From positions 1 through 64,000 of the forward strand of contig CACYZN010000008.1 in assembly GCA_902778925.1 (NCBI GenBank): DNA of 64,000 bases. Direction: 5' to 3'. This DNA comes from an uncultured Bacteroidota bacterium (GTDB taxonomy: Bacteria; Bacteroidota; Bacteroidia; Bacteroidales; P3). Position numbers and translations under genes: made by a program. The notes beneath the pieces are model-generated. The model worked only from the letters and a program-made list of their open reading frames with translations. It had not been told where the DNA came from and ran no database searches. Positions 1 to 7,708 of this stretch are shown here, piece after piece. Positions within the stretch are counted from its first letter, which is position 1, and every line of letters starts with the position of its first letter.

Positions 1-67
1 CCGGTACCAAAGAATAATATTGTAATAAGGTAAATTCCAATTTAGCAAACAACAAACAACTACCAAT

Positions 68-604
68 ATGAAAAAAGTTATCATAATTTCAACCAGTCTC
101 CGCCCGGGCTCGAACAGCCACGCCTTGGCGGAGCAGTTTGCTCGCGGCGCTGAAGCCGCCGGCCATCAGGTGGAGCTCATCTCGCTGCGTGGCAAAGAGA
201 TAAAATTCTGCGTCGGCTGTCTGTCGTGCCAGCAGACGGGTGCCTGCATCTTCAAGGACGATGTGCCTGCCATCATGGAGCGTGTGCTTAACGCTGACGT
301 TGTTTGCTGGGCGACGCCCATCTACTACTACGAGATGAGCGGCCAGATGAAGACCCTCATCGACCGCATGAACGCCATGTACACCAAGGATTATTGCTTC
401 CGCGACATATACCTTCTGACCACCGCCTTCGAGAACGAGGCACACGTCCCCGAGCGTGCCGAGAGCGGCCTACAAGGGTGGATAGACTGCTTCGGAAAGT
501 CGGCGCTCAAAGGTCACCTCTTCTGCGGTGGCGTTGGCGCACCAAATGAGATTTCCGGCAAGGCTATATTACAAGAGGCTTACGAATTAGGGACAAGTAT
601 TTGA
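68..604 (+). CDS. Flavodoxin-fold NAD(P)H-dependent oxidoreductase, possible iron-sulfur flavoprotein
   Basis: This 178-residue cytoplasmic protein belongs to the NADPH-dependent FMN reductase/flavodoxin family. The FMN phosphate-binding loop is visible near residues 9-17 (TSLRPGSNS), and the family signature ATPIYYYEMSGQMK lies in the middle of the protein. Cysteines at 48, 51, 54 and 60 give the spacing C-x2-C-x2-C-x5-C, which is the compact cluster-binding motif described for archaeal iron-sulfur flavoproteins; whether a cluster is bound here is inference. The electron partner is unknown. The gene is monocistronic, converges on rpsU, and ends at a strong hairpin. The ATG follows an A-rich stretch without a clear Shine-Dalgarno sequence, which is normal in Bacteroidota. 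Confidence 0.85.
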   Translation: MKKVIIISTSLRPGSNSHALAEQFARGAEAAGHQVELISLRGKEIKFCVGCLSCQQTGACIFKDDVPAIMERVLNADVVCWATPIYYYEMSGQMKTLIDRMNAMYTKDYCFRDIYLLTTAFENEAHVPERAESGLQGWIDCFGKSALKGHLFCGGVGAPNEISGKAILQEAYELGTSI

Positions 605-616
605 AAAGCATTAGAA

Positions 617-650
617 AAATCCCCTGCAGCCACCCGGTTGCAGGGGATTT
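617..650. terminator. Bidirectional intrinsic terminator between the flavoprotein gene and rpsU
   Basis: A perfect 12-bp stem (617-628 with 639-650, core CCCCTGCA/TGCAGGGG) closes a 10-nt loop. T-rich sequence follows on both strands, and the hairpin lies between two convergent stop codons. Confidence 0.85.
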
Positions 651-702
651 CCTTTTCAATGGCGTTGCTCCGTGATGGGGAGCTCTCTCTGTCGAGGACC
701 GT

Positions 703-900
703 TTACATGTCAAGCTCTTGCTGGCGCAGTTGCTGGATGTAGATGGCCTTCAGATGCTTCTCGCGGTTGATGACACTGGGCTTGGTGAACTGTTGACGAC
801 GACGCATCTCTTTCACCACACCGGTCTTGTCAAATTTGCGTTTCAGCTTCTTCAGAGCTCTCTCAAGGTTTTCACCTTCTTTGATGGGAACTACGATCAT
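703..900 (-). CDS. rpsU: 30S ribosomal protein S21
   Basis: The 65-residue product has the S21 pattern: MIVVPIKEGENLERALKKLK, then a basic stretch with RRRQQFTKPS, then a charged helical tail. It is a small-subunit protein near the 3' end of 16S rRNA, involved in initiation. The length is normal for Bacteroidota S21. It lies downstream of rpmB on the same strand with a 118-bp gap that contains the rpmB hairpin, so it may have its own promoter. Confidence 0.95.
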   Translation of the reverse strand: MIVVPIKEGENLERALKKLKRKFDKTGVVKEMRRRQQFTKPSVINREKHLKAIYIQQLRQQELDM

Positions 901-991
901 TGTTAATACCTCTTTCTTGTTAAGGGTTAATACTAATTGATATTTAAGACTGCTTGTCTTCTCTTAGAATATCAGGAATTCCTTATGTTTA

Positions 992-1017
992 TCGTTTTGG
1001 CCATTCGGCCAAGACGA
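992..1017 (-). terminator. Hairpin directly after rpmB
   Basis: An 11-bp stem (992-1002 with 1007-1017, one G-T pair) with a 4-nt ATTC loop begins immediately after the rpmB stop on the minus strand. The following sequence is only moderately U-rich, so it may attenuate rather than fully stop transcription into rpsU. Confidence 0.6.
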
Positions 1018-1018
1018 T

Positions 1019-1258
1019 TTAGAACATCAGATGTCCCTGGGCGGCAGCATCGTTGAGGGCGGCTATGATGCCTTTTTTGTTGATGATGCGCATGCCTTTG
1101 GCCGACACTTTAAGGGTAATCCACATATCCTCTTCGGGGATGTAGAATTTTTTGGTCTGCAGGTTGGGGGCGAAGGTGCGTTTGGTGTGGATACGCGAGT
1201 GCGATACGTTGTTGCCCACGATTACTTTCTTGCCGGTGATTTCACATTTCTTTGACAT
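1019..1258 (-). CDS. rpmB: 50S ribosomal protein L28
   Basis: The 79-residue product matches L28: the N-terminal segment KCEITGKKVIVGNNVSHS, a basic KRTFAPNLQTKKF stretch, then WITLKVSAKGMRIINKKG. It is a large-subunit structural protein. In many Bacteroidota rpmB is followed by rpmG and a small DUF4295 gene. Here rpsU comes next instead, so that cluster is split in this genome. A consensus promoter lies about 90 bp upstream of the start codon. Confidence 0.95.
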   Translation of the reverse strand: MSKKCEITGKKVIVGNNVSHSRIHTKRTFAPNLQTKKFYIPEEDMWITLKVSAKGMRIINKKGIIAALNDAAAQGHLMF

Positions 1259-1347
1259 TGCTCTATACTTTTTTGTTGTTTGTTACGTTTTGTCTTTGTC
1301 TTCGCTCGGACGGTTGAAATAGGCCCTTTTTTTGTCGAAAACGGCTG

Positions 1348-1378
1348 CAAAAGTACCACCTTTTTCCGATATGGCAAA
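1348..1378 (-). promoter_or_regulatory. Bacteroidota-type promoter for rpmB
   Basis: On the minus strand TTTG (1375-1378) is followed after 19 bp by TACTTTTG (1348-1355). This is a full match to the Bacteroidota -33/-7 consensus (TTTG, 19-21 bp, TAnnTTTG). It lies in the 340-bp gap between rpmB and ssb, which holds the two divergent promoters and no gene I can see. Confidence 0.75.
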
Positions 1379-1536
1379 ACCTTTTGCTGTTCAAAACGGT
1401 AGTTTTAAGTCTTTTTAACATTTTGTCAATTGCAAGTGTCACAGTATCAGTAATGTACTTTGGTGGCCTAATTGTCGTTTAACATTATTTTTTCAACCAC
1501 TTAGCAGCGCAAAAACAGGAGTTGTGAATATCTTTA

Positions 1537-1568
1537 TTGGACGGTTTGGAAAAAAATTAGTACTTTCG
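1537..1568 (+). promoter_or_regulatory. Probable ssb promoter
   Basis: TTG at 1537-1539 is followed 21 bp later by TACTTTCG (1561-1568), a one-mismatch match to the -7 element TAnnTTTG. The ssb start codon is 30 bp downstream. Confidence 0.55.
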
Positions 1569-1598
1569 CGCCGCTAAACTGACAATAGATTAAGTTAT

Positions 1599-2027
1599 AT
1601 GATTGGAGTAAACAAAGTTATCCTTGTAGGAAATGTAGGTAAGAATCCCGATGTGGTTACTTTCCCGTCCGACGGCACTGTGCCCGTCAAAAAGGCGTCC
1701 TTCCCCCTAGCTACTACCGAAGCGCGTCGCAACCGCGATAACGAACGTGTTGAAATCACCGAGTGGCACAATGTTGTGTGCTGGCGCGGATTGGCCGACG
1801 TGGCCGAGCGCATACTCACCAAAGGTGCCCAGATATATGTCGAAGGACGGCTGCAAAGCCGCTCGTGGGAGGACAAAGAAGGCAACAAGCGCCATGTGAC
1901 AGAAGTGGTGGCCGATAGTCTGCTGCTCCTCTCTAACCGTCAGCGCAACGACGAGGGCCAGCGCCCCAATCCGCTGATGGATATACTCAACTCCGACACC
2001 GAACCTCTAGGCGATTTGCCCTTCTAA
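1599..2027 (+). CDS. ssb: Single-stranded DNA-binding protein
   Basis: This 142-residue protein binds single-stranded DNA in replication, recombination and repair. The OB fold covers about residues 1-110, starting MIGVNKVILVGNVGKNPDV and including WHNVVCWRGLADVAE and IYVEGRLQSRSWEDKEG. A short linker leads to the C-terminal protein-interaction tip, here PLGDLPF in place of the usual DDDIPF. Its neighbours are divergent rpmB and the downstream capsule locus, to which it has no functional link. Confidence 0.95.
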   Translation: MIGVNKVILVGNVGKNPDVVTFPSDGTVPVKKASFPLATTEARRNRDNERVEITEWHNVVCWRGLADVAERILTKGAQIYVEGRLQSRSWEDKEGNKRHVTEVVADSLLLLSNRQRNDEGQRPNPLMDILNSDTEPLGDLPF

Positions 2028-2055
2028 AGGCAGACTTATAGATGGGTTGTCACTT

Positions 2056-2083
2056 CACCTTCTCTATCGGGTAGGGAGAGGTG
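2056..2083 (+). terminator. Weak hairpin after ssb
   Basis: CACCT/AGGTG plus CTCT/GGAG can form a bulged stem-loop about 30 bp after the ssb stop. The U-tract is poor, so this is only a candidate terminator. The stretch from 2084 to 2190 holds nothing else I can identify. Confidence 0.35.
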
Positions 2084-2190
2084 CTTTAGTATACCAGCAA
2101 GCAGACGGCTGGTGGCAGCGTTGTTTATTATTTTGTTGATTATTTTTGGCATTGCTGCAAATTTTTATATGTAGTTTCAAGAATATTTCG

Positions 2191-2198
2191 TAACTTTG
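2191..2198 (+). promoter_or_regulatory. -7 element of the polysaccharide locus promoter
   Basis: TAACTTTG is an exact TAnnTTTG Bacteroidota -7 element. No clear TTTG is present at the expected -33 distance. It is the only convincing promoter element between ssb and upxY and probably drives the locus. I see no flanking inverted repeats of the kind that flip capsule promoters in Bacteroides fragilis. Confidence 0.55.
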
Positions 2199-2204
2199 CA
2201 GTGT

Positions 2205-2407
2205 CTGATGGTAGTATGCCTTGGGGTGGTATACACTGAGAGGCAGAAGATTGCGGCAACGCTCCTGCGATAGGAGTGCCCGTGGTTCGGTAGGTGAAAT
2301 GCCGACAATCGTCCCCAAAGTACACACATACACGTGTGCACAAGGGTGGGAATTGTCGATAGTTTGAGACTGAGCCCGGTAGCGTGCAGGGCGAAACAAC
2401 AAATACG
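2205..2407 (+). promoter_or_regulatory. Untranslated leader upstream of upxY
   Basis: About 200 nt separate the -7 element from the chosen upxY start. A small hairpin with CTCCT (2262-2266) and AGGAG (2272-2276) arms is visible. In Bacteroides the UpxY proteins act on the leader of their own locus to prevent premature termination, so this stretch is the likely site of action. That role is inferred from family knowledge and position. Confidence 0.45.
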
Positions 2408-2884
2408 ATGGACAGTAGCTGGTTCGCGATGAAAGTCTACCACAATCGGGTGCAGGTCGTGCTGCGCGATGTGGCTGATGCCGGAGTGGAGTTTTTCGCT
2501 CCGACCGATGTGATAGCGTCGCTGCTGTTTGTACGTGCCACCGAAGAATGGGTGCAACGCTTTGCCGCCGAAAGGTGGCAGCAGCTCTGGCTTTATAGGC
2601 GGCTCGACAGTCGACGGCCAGCGCCAATTGCCGACCGTGAGATGGAGGTGTTTCGCTTTGTGGTGACAGCAGGCCGCGAAGGTCTGGAATTGTTGGGCGA
2701 CGACCGACCCGAGTATCATGCCGGCGACCGTGTGGTGGTTACCGGTGGTCCGTTCAAAGGCGCCGAAGGCCACATCAAACGCATAAAACGCGACCGCCGT
2801 CTGGTGGTATCCATCTCAGGCGTCGTGGCAGTGGCAACTACTTACATACACCCCAGTTTGCTCAGACGAGTCGAACAACAATGA
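2408..2884 (+). CDS. UpxY/NusG-family transcription antiterminator
   Basis: The 158-residue protein has a NusG N-terminal domain (WFAMKVYHNRVQVV at the start) and a C-terminal KOW domain with the motif GDRVVVTGGPFKGAEGHIK at about 108-126. UpxY proteins let RNA polymerase read through long capsule operons and are specific to their own locus. Here it is the first gene of a co-directional block reaching 47.4 kb. I chose the ATG at 2408 rather than the in-frame ATG at 2384 because homologues start a few residues before WF.MKVYHNR. Its stop overlaps the next start as ATGA. No UpxZ partner is visible. Confidence 0.88.
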   Translation: MDSSWFAMKVYHNRVQVVLRDVADAGVEFFAPTDVIASLLFVRATEEWVQRFAAERWQQLWLYRRLDSRRPAPIADREMEVFRFVVTAGREGLELLGDDRPEYHAGDRVVVTGGPFKGAEGHIKRIKRDRRLVVSISGVVAVATTYIHPSLLRRVEQQ

Positions 2885-4047
2885 AGACTCCGCTTTTCCG
2901 GTTGCAATACGAGGTCGCTACCGACAACTCTTATACCGAGGTCGGCAGCGATACTGGTGCCAAATTTAGCCTCGACACGGTGGCTAACGATGAGGTGCGT
3001 CGTAGCCTCTCTGCCACTAGCAGCCTCAGTTACAAGGATACCATCCTCTGGCTCTCCAACCATACTATGGGTCCCGAGGTGGCCGTAACACCCCTCACTA
3101 CCCACACACCCGAGGCTATGGCGTATCGTCTCAGTGGGAAAGAGCCGCAACTGCTGTTTGTGATGCGTCCCCTGCATACGGTAGAGCGGCTCGACGAACT
3201 GCTCTATGCTATCAATCGGTGTCTGCCACAAGGAGCCTATATGTGGTGCCACACAATGACGGCGTCGCTGCAGCGCATGATTATCATGAAGCGTTTCCCG
3301 TGGGGGATGAGCCACCTGGTAGTGGCAGTCAACTATCTGTGGCATCGCGTATGCCCGAAGTTGAAGCTTACGCATCGATTATACTTTGCCGTCACCGGTG
3401 GCAAGAAGCGCACCATGAGCCGTGTGGAGGTGATAGGTCGCTTGTACCGTGCCGGGTTCGAAGTGGTCGACGAAAGGTTCAACGACGGTGAGTTCTTCGT
3501 AGTGGCACATAAGGTGAAGAATCCGATTGATGATGCAGAACCCACAGGATCGCCGGTGATACACTTGCGACGCATTGGGAAAGACGGCAAGGAGATAGTA
3601 GTGCATAAGTTCCGCACCATGTACACTTATTCGGAGTATGTGCAGTCGTATATTTACCATTACCAAAGCCTCGAGCGTGGCGGAAAGTTCAAAGGCGACT
3701 ATCGCGTAAACTTCTGGGGACGTTTTCTTCGTCGCATCTGGCTCGACGAACTGCCTATGATATGGAACCTTTTGCGAGGCGACATAAAGTTGGTGGGAGT
3801 GCGACCTCTGAGCCGCCAGTATTTCAGCCTCTACACTCCCGAGATGCAGGCGTTGCGTACCAAGACAAAGCCGGGACTGTTGCCGCCATTCTACTACGAG
3901 GAGCATACCCCCGAGACCATAGAAGAGATTCAGGCCAGTGAACGCCGCTATCTTGAGGCCTACCTAAATGCCCCTTTCAAAACCGATTGGAAATACTTCT
4001 GGGGCATCATAGGAAACATCCTCTTCCACAAAAAACACTCTGCATAA
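2881..4047 (+). CDS. Bacterial sugar transferase (phosphoglycosyl transferase), soluble-looking form with extra N-terminal domain
   Basis: This 388-residue protein should transfer the first phospho-sugar to undecaprenyl phosphate. The C-terminal part (about 225-388) is the PglC/WcaJ-type catalytic domain: RIGKDGKEIVVHKFRTM, the catalytic Asp-Glu pair D289-E290 in DELPMIWNLLRGD, and KLVGVRPLS. The usual N-terminal membrane-inserted helix is absent. In its place are about 220 residues whose end (GRLYRAGFEVVDERFNDGEFFVVAHK, about 186-211, here split as GRLYRAGFEVV and ERFNDGEFFVVAHK) resembles the end of a class I methyltransferase. An insertion containing PYSEY-like TYSEYVQSYIYHY follows KFRTM. 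The same arrangement occurs in other Bacteroidota capsule loci. It lies between upxY and wzm. Confidence 0.85.
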   Translation: MKTPLFRLQYEVATDNSYTEVGSDTGAKFSLDTVANDEVRRSLSATSSLSYKDTILWLSNHTMGPEVAVTPLTTHTPEAMAYRLSGKEPQLLFVMRPLHTVERLDELLYAINRCLPQGAYMWCHTMTASLQRMIIMKRFPWGMSHLVVAVNYLWHRVCPKLKLTHRLYFAVTGGKKRTMSRVEVIGRLYRAGFEVVDERFNDGEFFVVAHKVKNPIDDAEPTGSPVIHLRRIGKDGKEIVVHKFRTMYTYSEYVQSYIYHYQSLERGGKFKGDYRVNFWGRFLRRIWLDELPMIWNLLRGDIKLVGVRPLSRQYFSLYTPEMQALRTKTKPGLLPPFYYEEHTPETIEEIQASERRYLEAYLNAPFKTDWKYFWGIIGNILFHKKHSA

Positions 4048-4051
4048 CAAT

Positions 4052-4909
4052 ATGGACAACAATCAAGATTGGACAACCGTAATCAAGCCTAAGGAAAAAC
4101 TGTTGCAAGTCGACTTTGCGGAGCTTTGGCGTTACCGTGACTTGTGTATGCTGTTCGTACGGCGTAATATCACTACACAGTTCAAGCAGACCATCCTGGG
4201 GCCGCTGTGGTATATCATCCAACCAGCCATGACGGTCATCATGTATATGGTGGTCTTCGGCGGCATCGCCAATATTTCAACCGACGGGTTGCCACAGCCG
4301 CTGTTCTATCTCAGTGGCATCTGTCTTTGGCAGTACTTCAACGACTGTCTCTCGAAGACATCATCGACCTTCACCGCCAATGCCGGCATTTTCGGCAAGG
4401 TCTATTTCCCACGTATTGTTGTGCCAATTTCTACCGTCATCAGCAACCTCTTGCGTTTTGCTATCCAGCTGGGACTGTTCTTGGTGGTATATGCGATATA
4501 TCAGATTTGGATTATTCCGGGTCAGATACATACCAACTGGTATGCCTTGTTGTTGCCGATTTTGGTGCTGATGTTGGCGGGGTTGGCGCTTGGCTTTGGA
4601 ATCCTTTTCTCAAGTGTTACGACCAAATATCGCGACATGACGCTACTGCTGGACTTCTTTGTACGCCTGTGGATGTACGCCACACCTGTCATCTACCCTT
4701 TGAGCACCATCACCAATGAAAAACTACGCTTTGTGATGAGCCTTAACCCCTTGACAGGTATCGTGGAAGCCTTCAAATATGGTTTCCTTGGCGAAGGCCA
4801 GTTCAGTTGGGGAATGTTAGGCTACAGTTTTGTATTTATGGTGGTGTTGTTGGCAATAGGTATTGTGATATTCAACCGCGTGCAACGCACCTTCATGGAC
4901 ACCGTGTGA
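4052..4909 (+). CDS. wzm: ABC-2 type polysaccharide export permease (Wzm/TagG-like)
   Basis: This 285-residue inner-membrane protein is the permease of an ABC exporter for a lipid-linked polysaccharide. An amphipathic N-terminal segment (LWRYRDLCMLFVRRNITTQFKQT) is followed by the conserved LGPLWYIIQPAMT and about six hydrophobic segments. The family phrase FVRLWMYATPVIYPLS occurs near residue 207. The partner ATPase (Wzt) is encoded 4.6 kb downstream at 9501, an unusual separation for two genes that are normally adjacent. The intervening segment holds a four-helix-bundle gene, a nucleotidyltransferase-like gene and the GDP-fucose genes, so insertion between permease and ATPase is likely. Confidence 0.9.
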   Translation: MDNNQDWTTVIKPKEKLLQVDFAELWRYRDLCMLFVRRNITTQFKQTILGPLWYIIQPAMTVIMYMVVFGGIANISTDGLPQPLFYLSGICLWQYFNDCLSKTSSTFTANAGIFGKVYFPRIVVPISTVISNLLRFAIQLGLFLVVYAIYQIWIIPGQIHTNWYALLLPILVLMLAGLALGFGILFSSVTTKYRDMTLLLDFFVRLWMYATPVIYPLSTITNEKLRFVMSLNPLTGIVEAFKYGFLGEGQFSWGMLGYSFVFMVVLLAIGIVIFNRVQRTFMDTV

Positions 4910-4912
4910 CGA

Positions 4913-4979
4913 GTGACTAAGTGACCAAGTGGCTGAGTGACTAAGTGACAAAGTAGCTGAGTGTCTAAGTGATCGAGCG
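4913..4979. repeat. Octamer tandem array after wzm (8 copies)
   Basis: Eight consecutive 8-nt units in strict register begin four bases after the wzm stop: GTGACTAA, GTGACCAA, GTGGCTGA, GTGACTAA, GTGACAAA, GTAGCTGA, GTGTCTAA and GTGATCGA. The units resemble the reverse complement of the array at 4991-5198, so the two face each other. Confidence 0.85.
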
Positions 4980-4990
4980 AATTTACGATT

Positions 4991-5198
4991 CTACGACTCA
5001 GCACCCCAGACACCCAGTAACCTTGCACCCCTGCCGCCCAGTAACCTAGACACCCAGCACCCCTGTCTCCCAGCAACCTAGACACCCAGCACCCCTGTCT
5101 CCCAGTAACCTAGATACCCAGCACCTCTGTCTCCCAGTAACCCAGATACCCAGCAACCCTGTCTCCCAGTAACCTAGATACCCAGCAACCTAGTAACT
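4991..5198. repeat. Octamer tandem array with 32-nt higher-order unit (26 copies)
   Basis: Twenty-six 8-nt units run without register loss from CTACGACT to TAGTAACT and stop five A residues before the next start codon. The commonest units are CAGTAACC, TAGACACC or TAGATACC, CAGCACCC and CTGTCTCC, which recur in that order and give a 32-nt superrepeat. Together with 4913-4979 this fills the 294-bp gap between wzm and the four-helix-bundle gene. Confidence 0.9.
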
Positions 5199-5203
5199 AA
5201 AAA

Positions 5204-5557
5204 ATGGCAACAACATTCGATGAACTAATTATATGGCAAAAATCTCGTGAACTAACCAATGCTATCTATAAAATGATGGATGGTTTTAGAGATTGGGAAT
5301 TCAAAGATCAGATACAACGTGCCAGCGTAAGCGTCATGAATAATATTGCAGAAGGGTTTGATTCTGGAAGCGATGCCAAATTCATCAATTTTCTCAACAT
5401 AGCCAAGGGCAGTTGCTCCGAAGTACGAAGCATGTTGTTTCTGTGCGAAGATTTACATATATGTACTGAAGAAGAAAGAATCAGACTACAGGCTATGACC
5501 AGACAGATAAACACAGGGATAATCAAAATGATATCTCATTTAACCCCTGCCACCTAG
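5204..5557 (+). CDS. Four-helix-bundle protein (23S rRNA intervening-sequence/Avd-like family)
   Basis: The 117-residue protein has the family hallmarks: FDELIIWQKSRELTNAIY at the start, then FKDQIQRASVSVMNNIAEGF (about 34-53), then FLNIAKGSCSEVRSML. Relatives occur as ORFs in 23S rRNA intervening sequences and as accessory proteins of diversity-generating retroelements. The molecular function of free-standing copies is not known. It has no apparent role in polysaccharide synthesis. It is bracketed by octamer arrays, and its stop codon lies inside the 3' array, which also encodes its last residues. Its more AT-rich sequence differs from its neighbours. It is probably a cargo or mobile-type gene. 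Confidence 0.85.
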   Translation: MATTFDELIIWQKSRELTNAIYKMMDGFRDWEFKDQIQRASVSVMNNIAEGFDSGSDAKFINFLNIAKGSCSEVRSMLFLCEDLHICTEEERIRLQAMTRQINTGIIKMISHLTPAT

Positions 5558-5578
5558 CCCCCAGCCTCCCAGTCACCC
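5544..5578. repeat. Octamer array spanning the stop of the four-helix-bundle gene and abutting the next ATG
   Basis: Units CCCCTGCC, ACCTAGCC, CCCAGCCT, CCCAGTCA and a partial CCC run directly into the ATG at 5579. The TAG stop at 5555-5557 lies inside the second unit. The units match the style and orientation of the array at 4991-5198, so the gene sits between two related arrays. Confidence 0.8.
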
Positions 5579-6622
5579 ATGTACAAAGAGATAGACATAG
5601 CATTTGCTTTGCTGCGAGCTGCCTTTGAAAACAATGAGGAGCAAATAACTCTTAACTCTCAATTCTTAACTCTTAACTCACACGACTGGTGGAGTCTTTT
5701 CCGGCTGATGCAGCAAAACCATGTGGCCGCCATGACGGCAGGAGTTTTGGCTACGCTCGACGTGCCACGTGAGGTGAAGATTCCTTGGTTGGCCGAGGCC
5801 GATAAATCAAAAAGATGGTATACTTATCAGACCGAGGTACAGCAAGATATTATATCGCAAATGTCGCATCATGGTATCGAGACTTTGGTGCTCAAAGGTA
5901 CCCATATAGCGCAATACTATCCGGTGCCGGAAATGCGTGAATTTGGCGATTTGGATTTGTATTTTTACGATAGGCACGACGAGGCCGACGCTGTGGCGCA
6001 GAGTGAGTTGGGCGTGGAGGTGAGCAACGATGCTCATCACCACTCCAAGTACAACTATCGTGGTGTGACGGTCGAGAGCCACTACGACTTCCTCAACGTC
6101 CACTACCCGCCCAGCAACCGCCGCTATGAGACAATGCTCAAGGAACTTGCACCTTCGCCTACATTCGAGGTGCTTTTCCTGCTGCGCCACATGGCAGGCC
6201 ATTTCGCCGCCGCGCGCATCACGCTGCGCGACCTCGTCGACTGGACGCTCACCTGCCGTGCATTGAACGACAAAGTCGACTGGAGTCGAGTGCAGGATAT
6301 AGTGACCGAATATGGCATGTCGTCGTTTGTAATAGCGTTGAGCCTCGTCGCCGAACATCATCTTGGAATACTCATTCCGCTACAACTCGGTAACGGTCCG
6401 GACGACATGGCCAATAGAGATTTGTTCGAGCGCGATATCGTCTACGGCAGCGTCGACGACCATGCTGCAGACGGTATCGGCCGCCTGGGTTGGAAGTTCC
6501 GCCGCTGGCGCGCCCTCGCATGGAAACGCAAGATGGTATACAACGACAGCTCCGCATCGCTCTGGCTTGCCAGCCTCACCTCCCACACAATAAAACCACA
6601 TAGCATACTGCATAAGCAATAA
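5579..6622 (+). CDS. Uncharacterised nucleotidyltransferase family protein (NTP_transf_5)
   Basis: This 347-residue protein matches the nucleotidyltransferase-fold family often found in capsule loci. The core signature is [13 protein letters not shown] followed by [10 protein letters not shown] (about 103-126), where DLD supplies the metal-binding acidic pair. The following H-rich segment and the helical C-terminal half are also typical. The substrate is unknown. Residues about 24-35 ([12 protein letters not shown]) are encoded by a five-unit heptamer array and look like an inserted linker between the first helix and [11 protein letters not shown]. It precedes gmd by two bases and should be co-translated with it. 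Confidence 0.8.
   Translation: MYKEIDIAFALLRAAFENNEEQITLNSQFLTLNSHDWWSLFRLMQQNHVAAMTAGVLATLDVPREVKIPWLAEADKSKRWYTYQTEVQQDIISQMSHHGIETLVLKGTHIAQYYPVPEMREFGDLDLYFYDRHDEADAVAQSELGVEVSNDAHHHSKYNYRGVTVESHYDFLNVHYPPSNRRYETMLKELAPSPTFEVLFLLRHMAGHFAAARITLRDLVDWTLTCRALNDKVDWSRVQDIVTEYGMSSFVIALSLVAEHHLGILIPLQLGNGPDDMANRDLFERDIVYGSVDDHAADGIGRLGWKFRRWRALAWKRKMVYNDSSASLWLASLTSHTIKPHSILHKQ
5647..5681. repeat. Intragenic heptamer array, five copies, in frame
   Basis: Five 7-nt units (AACTCTT, AACTCTC, AATTCTT, AACTCTT, AACTCAC) lie inside the nucleotidyltransferase-like gene without disrupting its frame. The total length is 35 nt, identical to the intragenic array at 23688-23722. Confidence 0.85.
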
Positions 6623-6624
6623 TT

Positions 6625-7704
6625 ATGAAGAAAGCACTTATCACGGGTATCACCGGACAAGACGGCAGTTTCCTGGCCGAATTCCTCATCGAGAAAGGCT
6701 ACGAAGTACACGGCGTATTGCGACGCAGCAGTTCGTTCAACACGGGCCGCATAGAGCATTTATACCTTGACGAGTGGGTGCGCGACATGCACCGCAAGCG
6801 CCTAGTGGAGCTCCACTGGGGAGATATGACCGACAGCAGCAGCCTAATCCGCATCATCAACGAGATTAAGCCCGACGAGATATACAACCTAGCGGCGCAG
6901 AGCCATGTAAAGGTGAGCTTCGATGTGCCGGAGTTCACGGCCGACACCGACGCCAACGGCGTGCTGCGTCTGCTCGAGGCCGTGCGCATCACGGGACTTA
7001 CTAATACTTGCCGTATCTACCAGGCCTCTACCTCTGAGCTTTACGGTAAGGTACAGGAGGTGCCGCAGAGCGAGACAACACCCTTCTATCCACGTTCGCC
7101 CTACGGCGTGGCAAAGCTTTACGGCTATTGGATGATGAAGAACTACCGCGAGAGCTATAATATGTTCTGCTGCAACGGTATCCTCTTCAATCACGAGAGC
7201 GAACGGCGTGGCGAGACCTTTGTCACTCGCAAGATCACCCTCGCGGCAGCACGTATCAAACAGGGCTTCCAGGACAAGCTCTACCTTGGCAACCTCAACG
7301 CCTTGCGCGACTGGGGCTATGCAAAAGACTATGTTGAATGCATGTGGCTCATGCTTCAACAGGAGAAACCCGATGATTACGTTGTCGCCACCGGCCAATA
7401 TCATAGCGTCCGCGAGTTTTGCACGCTGGCTTTCAAGGAGGTAGGCATCGAACTTCGCTGGGAGGGCGAAGGTATTGAAGAGAAAGGTATCGACACTATT
7501 ACCGGCAAGACACTCGTCGAGGTCGACCCAAAATACTTCCGCCCCGCCGAAGTCGACCAGCTTCTTGGCGACCCTTCAAAGGCCAATCGCCTCCTCGGCT
7601 GGAATCCGAACAAAACCAGTTTTGAAGAACTCGTCAAAATCATGGTCCGACACGATATGAAAAAGGTCAAGAAACTCCATCTCACCGAATCCTCACAAGA
7701 TTAA
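6625..7704 (+). CDS. gmd: GDP-mannose 4,6-dehydratase
   Basis: The 359-residue cytoplasmic enzyme converts GDP-D-mannose to GDP-4-keto-6-deoxy-D-mannose, the first step to GDP-L-fucose. The NADP-binding loop GITGQDGSF is at residues 8-16, the nucleotide-sugar-binding stretch [15 protein letters not shown] at 33-47, and the catalytic YxxxK pair is Y160/K164 in [12 protein letters not shown]. The phrase [17 protein letters not shown] is diagnostic for Gmd. Length is normal. Its usual neighbour fcl is separated from it by a 718-bp segment carrying repeats and a GxxExxY gene. Confidence 0.97.
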   Translation: MKKALITGITGQDGSFLAEFLIEKGYEVHGVLRRSSSFNTGRIEHLYLDEWVRDMHRKRLVELHWGDMTDSSSLIRIINEIKPDEIYNLAAQSHVKVSFDVPEFTADTDANGVLRLLEAVRITGLTNTCRIYQASTSELYGKVQEVPQSETTPFYPRSPYGVAKLYGYWMMKNYRESYNMFCCNGILFNHESERRGETFVTRKITLAAARIKQGFQDKLYLGNLNALRDWGYAKDYVECMWLMLQQEKPDDYVVATGQYHSVREFCTLAFKEVGIELRWEGEGIEEKGIDTITGKTLVEVDPKYFRPAEVDQLLGDPSKANRLLGWNPNKTSFEELVKIMVRHDMKKVKKLHLTESSQD

Positions 7705-7708
7705 AGGT

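Noticed and set aside
2205..2407. Riboswitch in the upxY leader
   Set aside because: I see one small hairpin but no conserved aptamer pattern. A UpxY target leader is the simpler reading.
4991..5198. CRISPR array
   Set aside because: The 32-nt superrepeat has no unique spacers. It is made only of octamer variants, and no cas genes are present.
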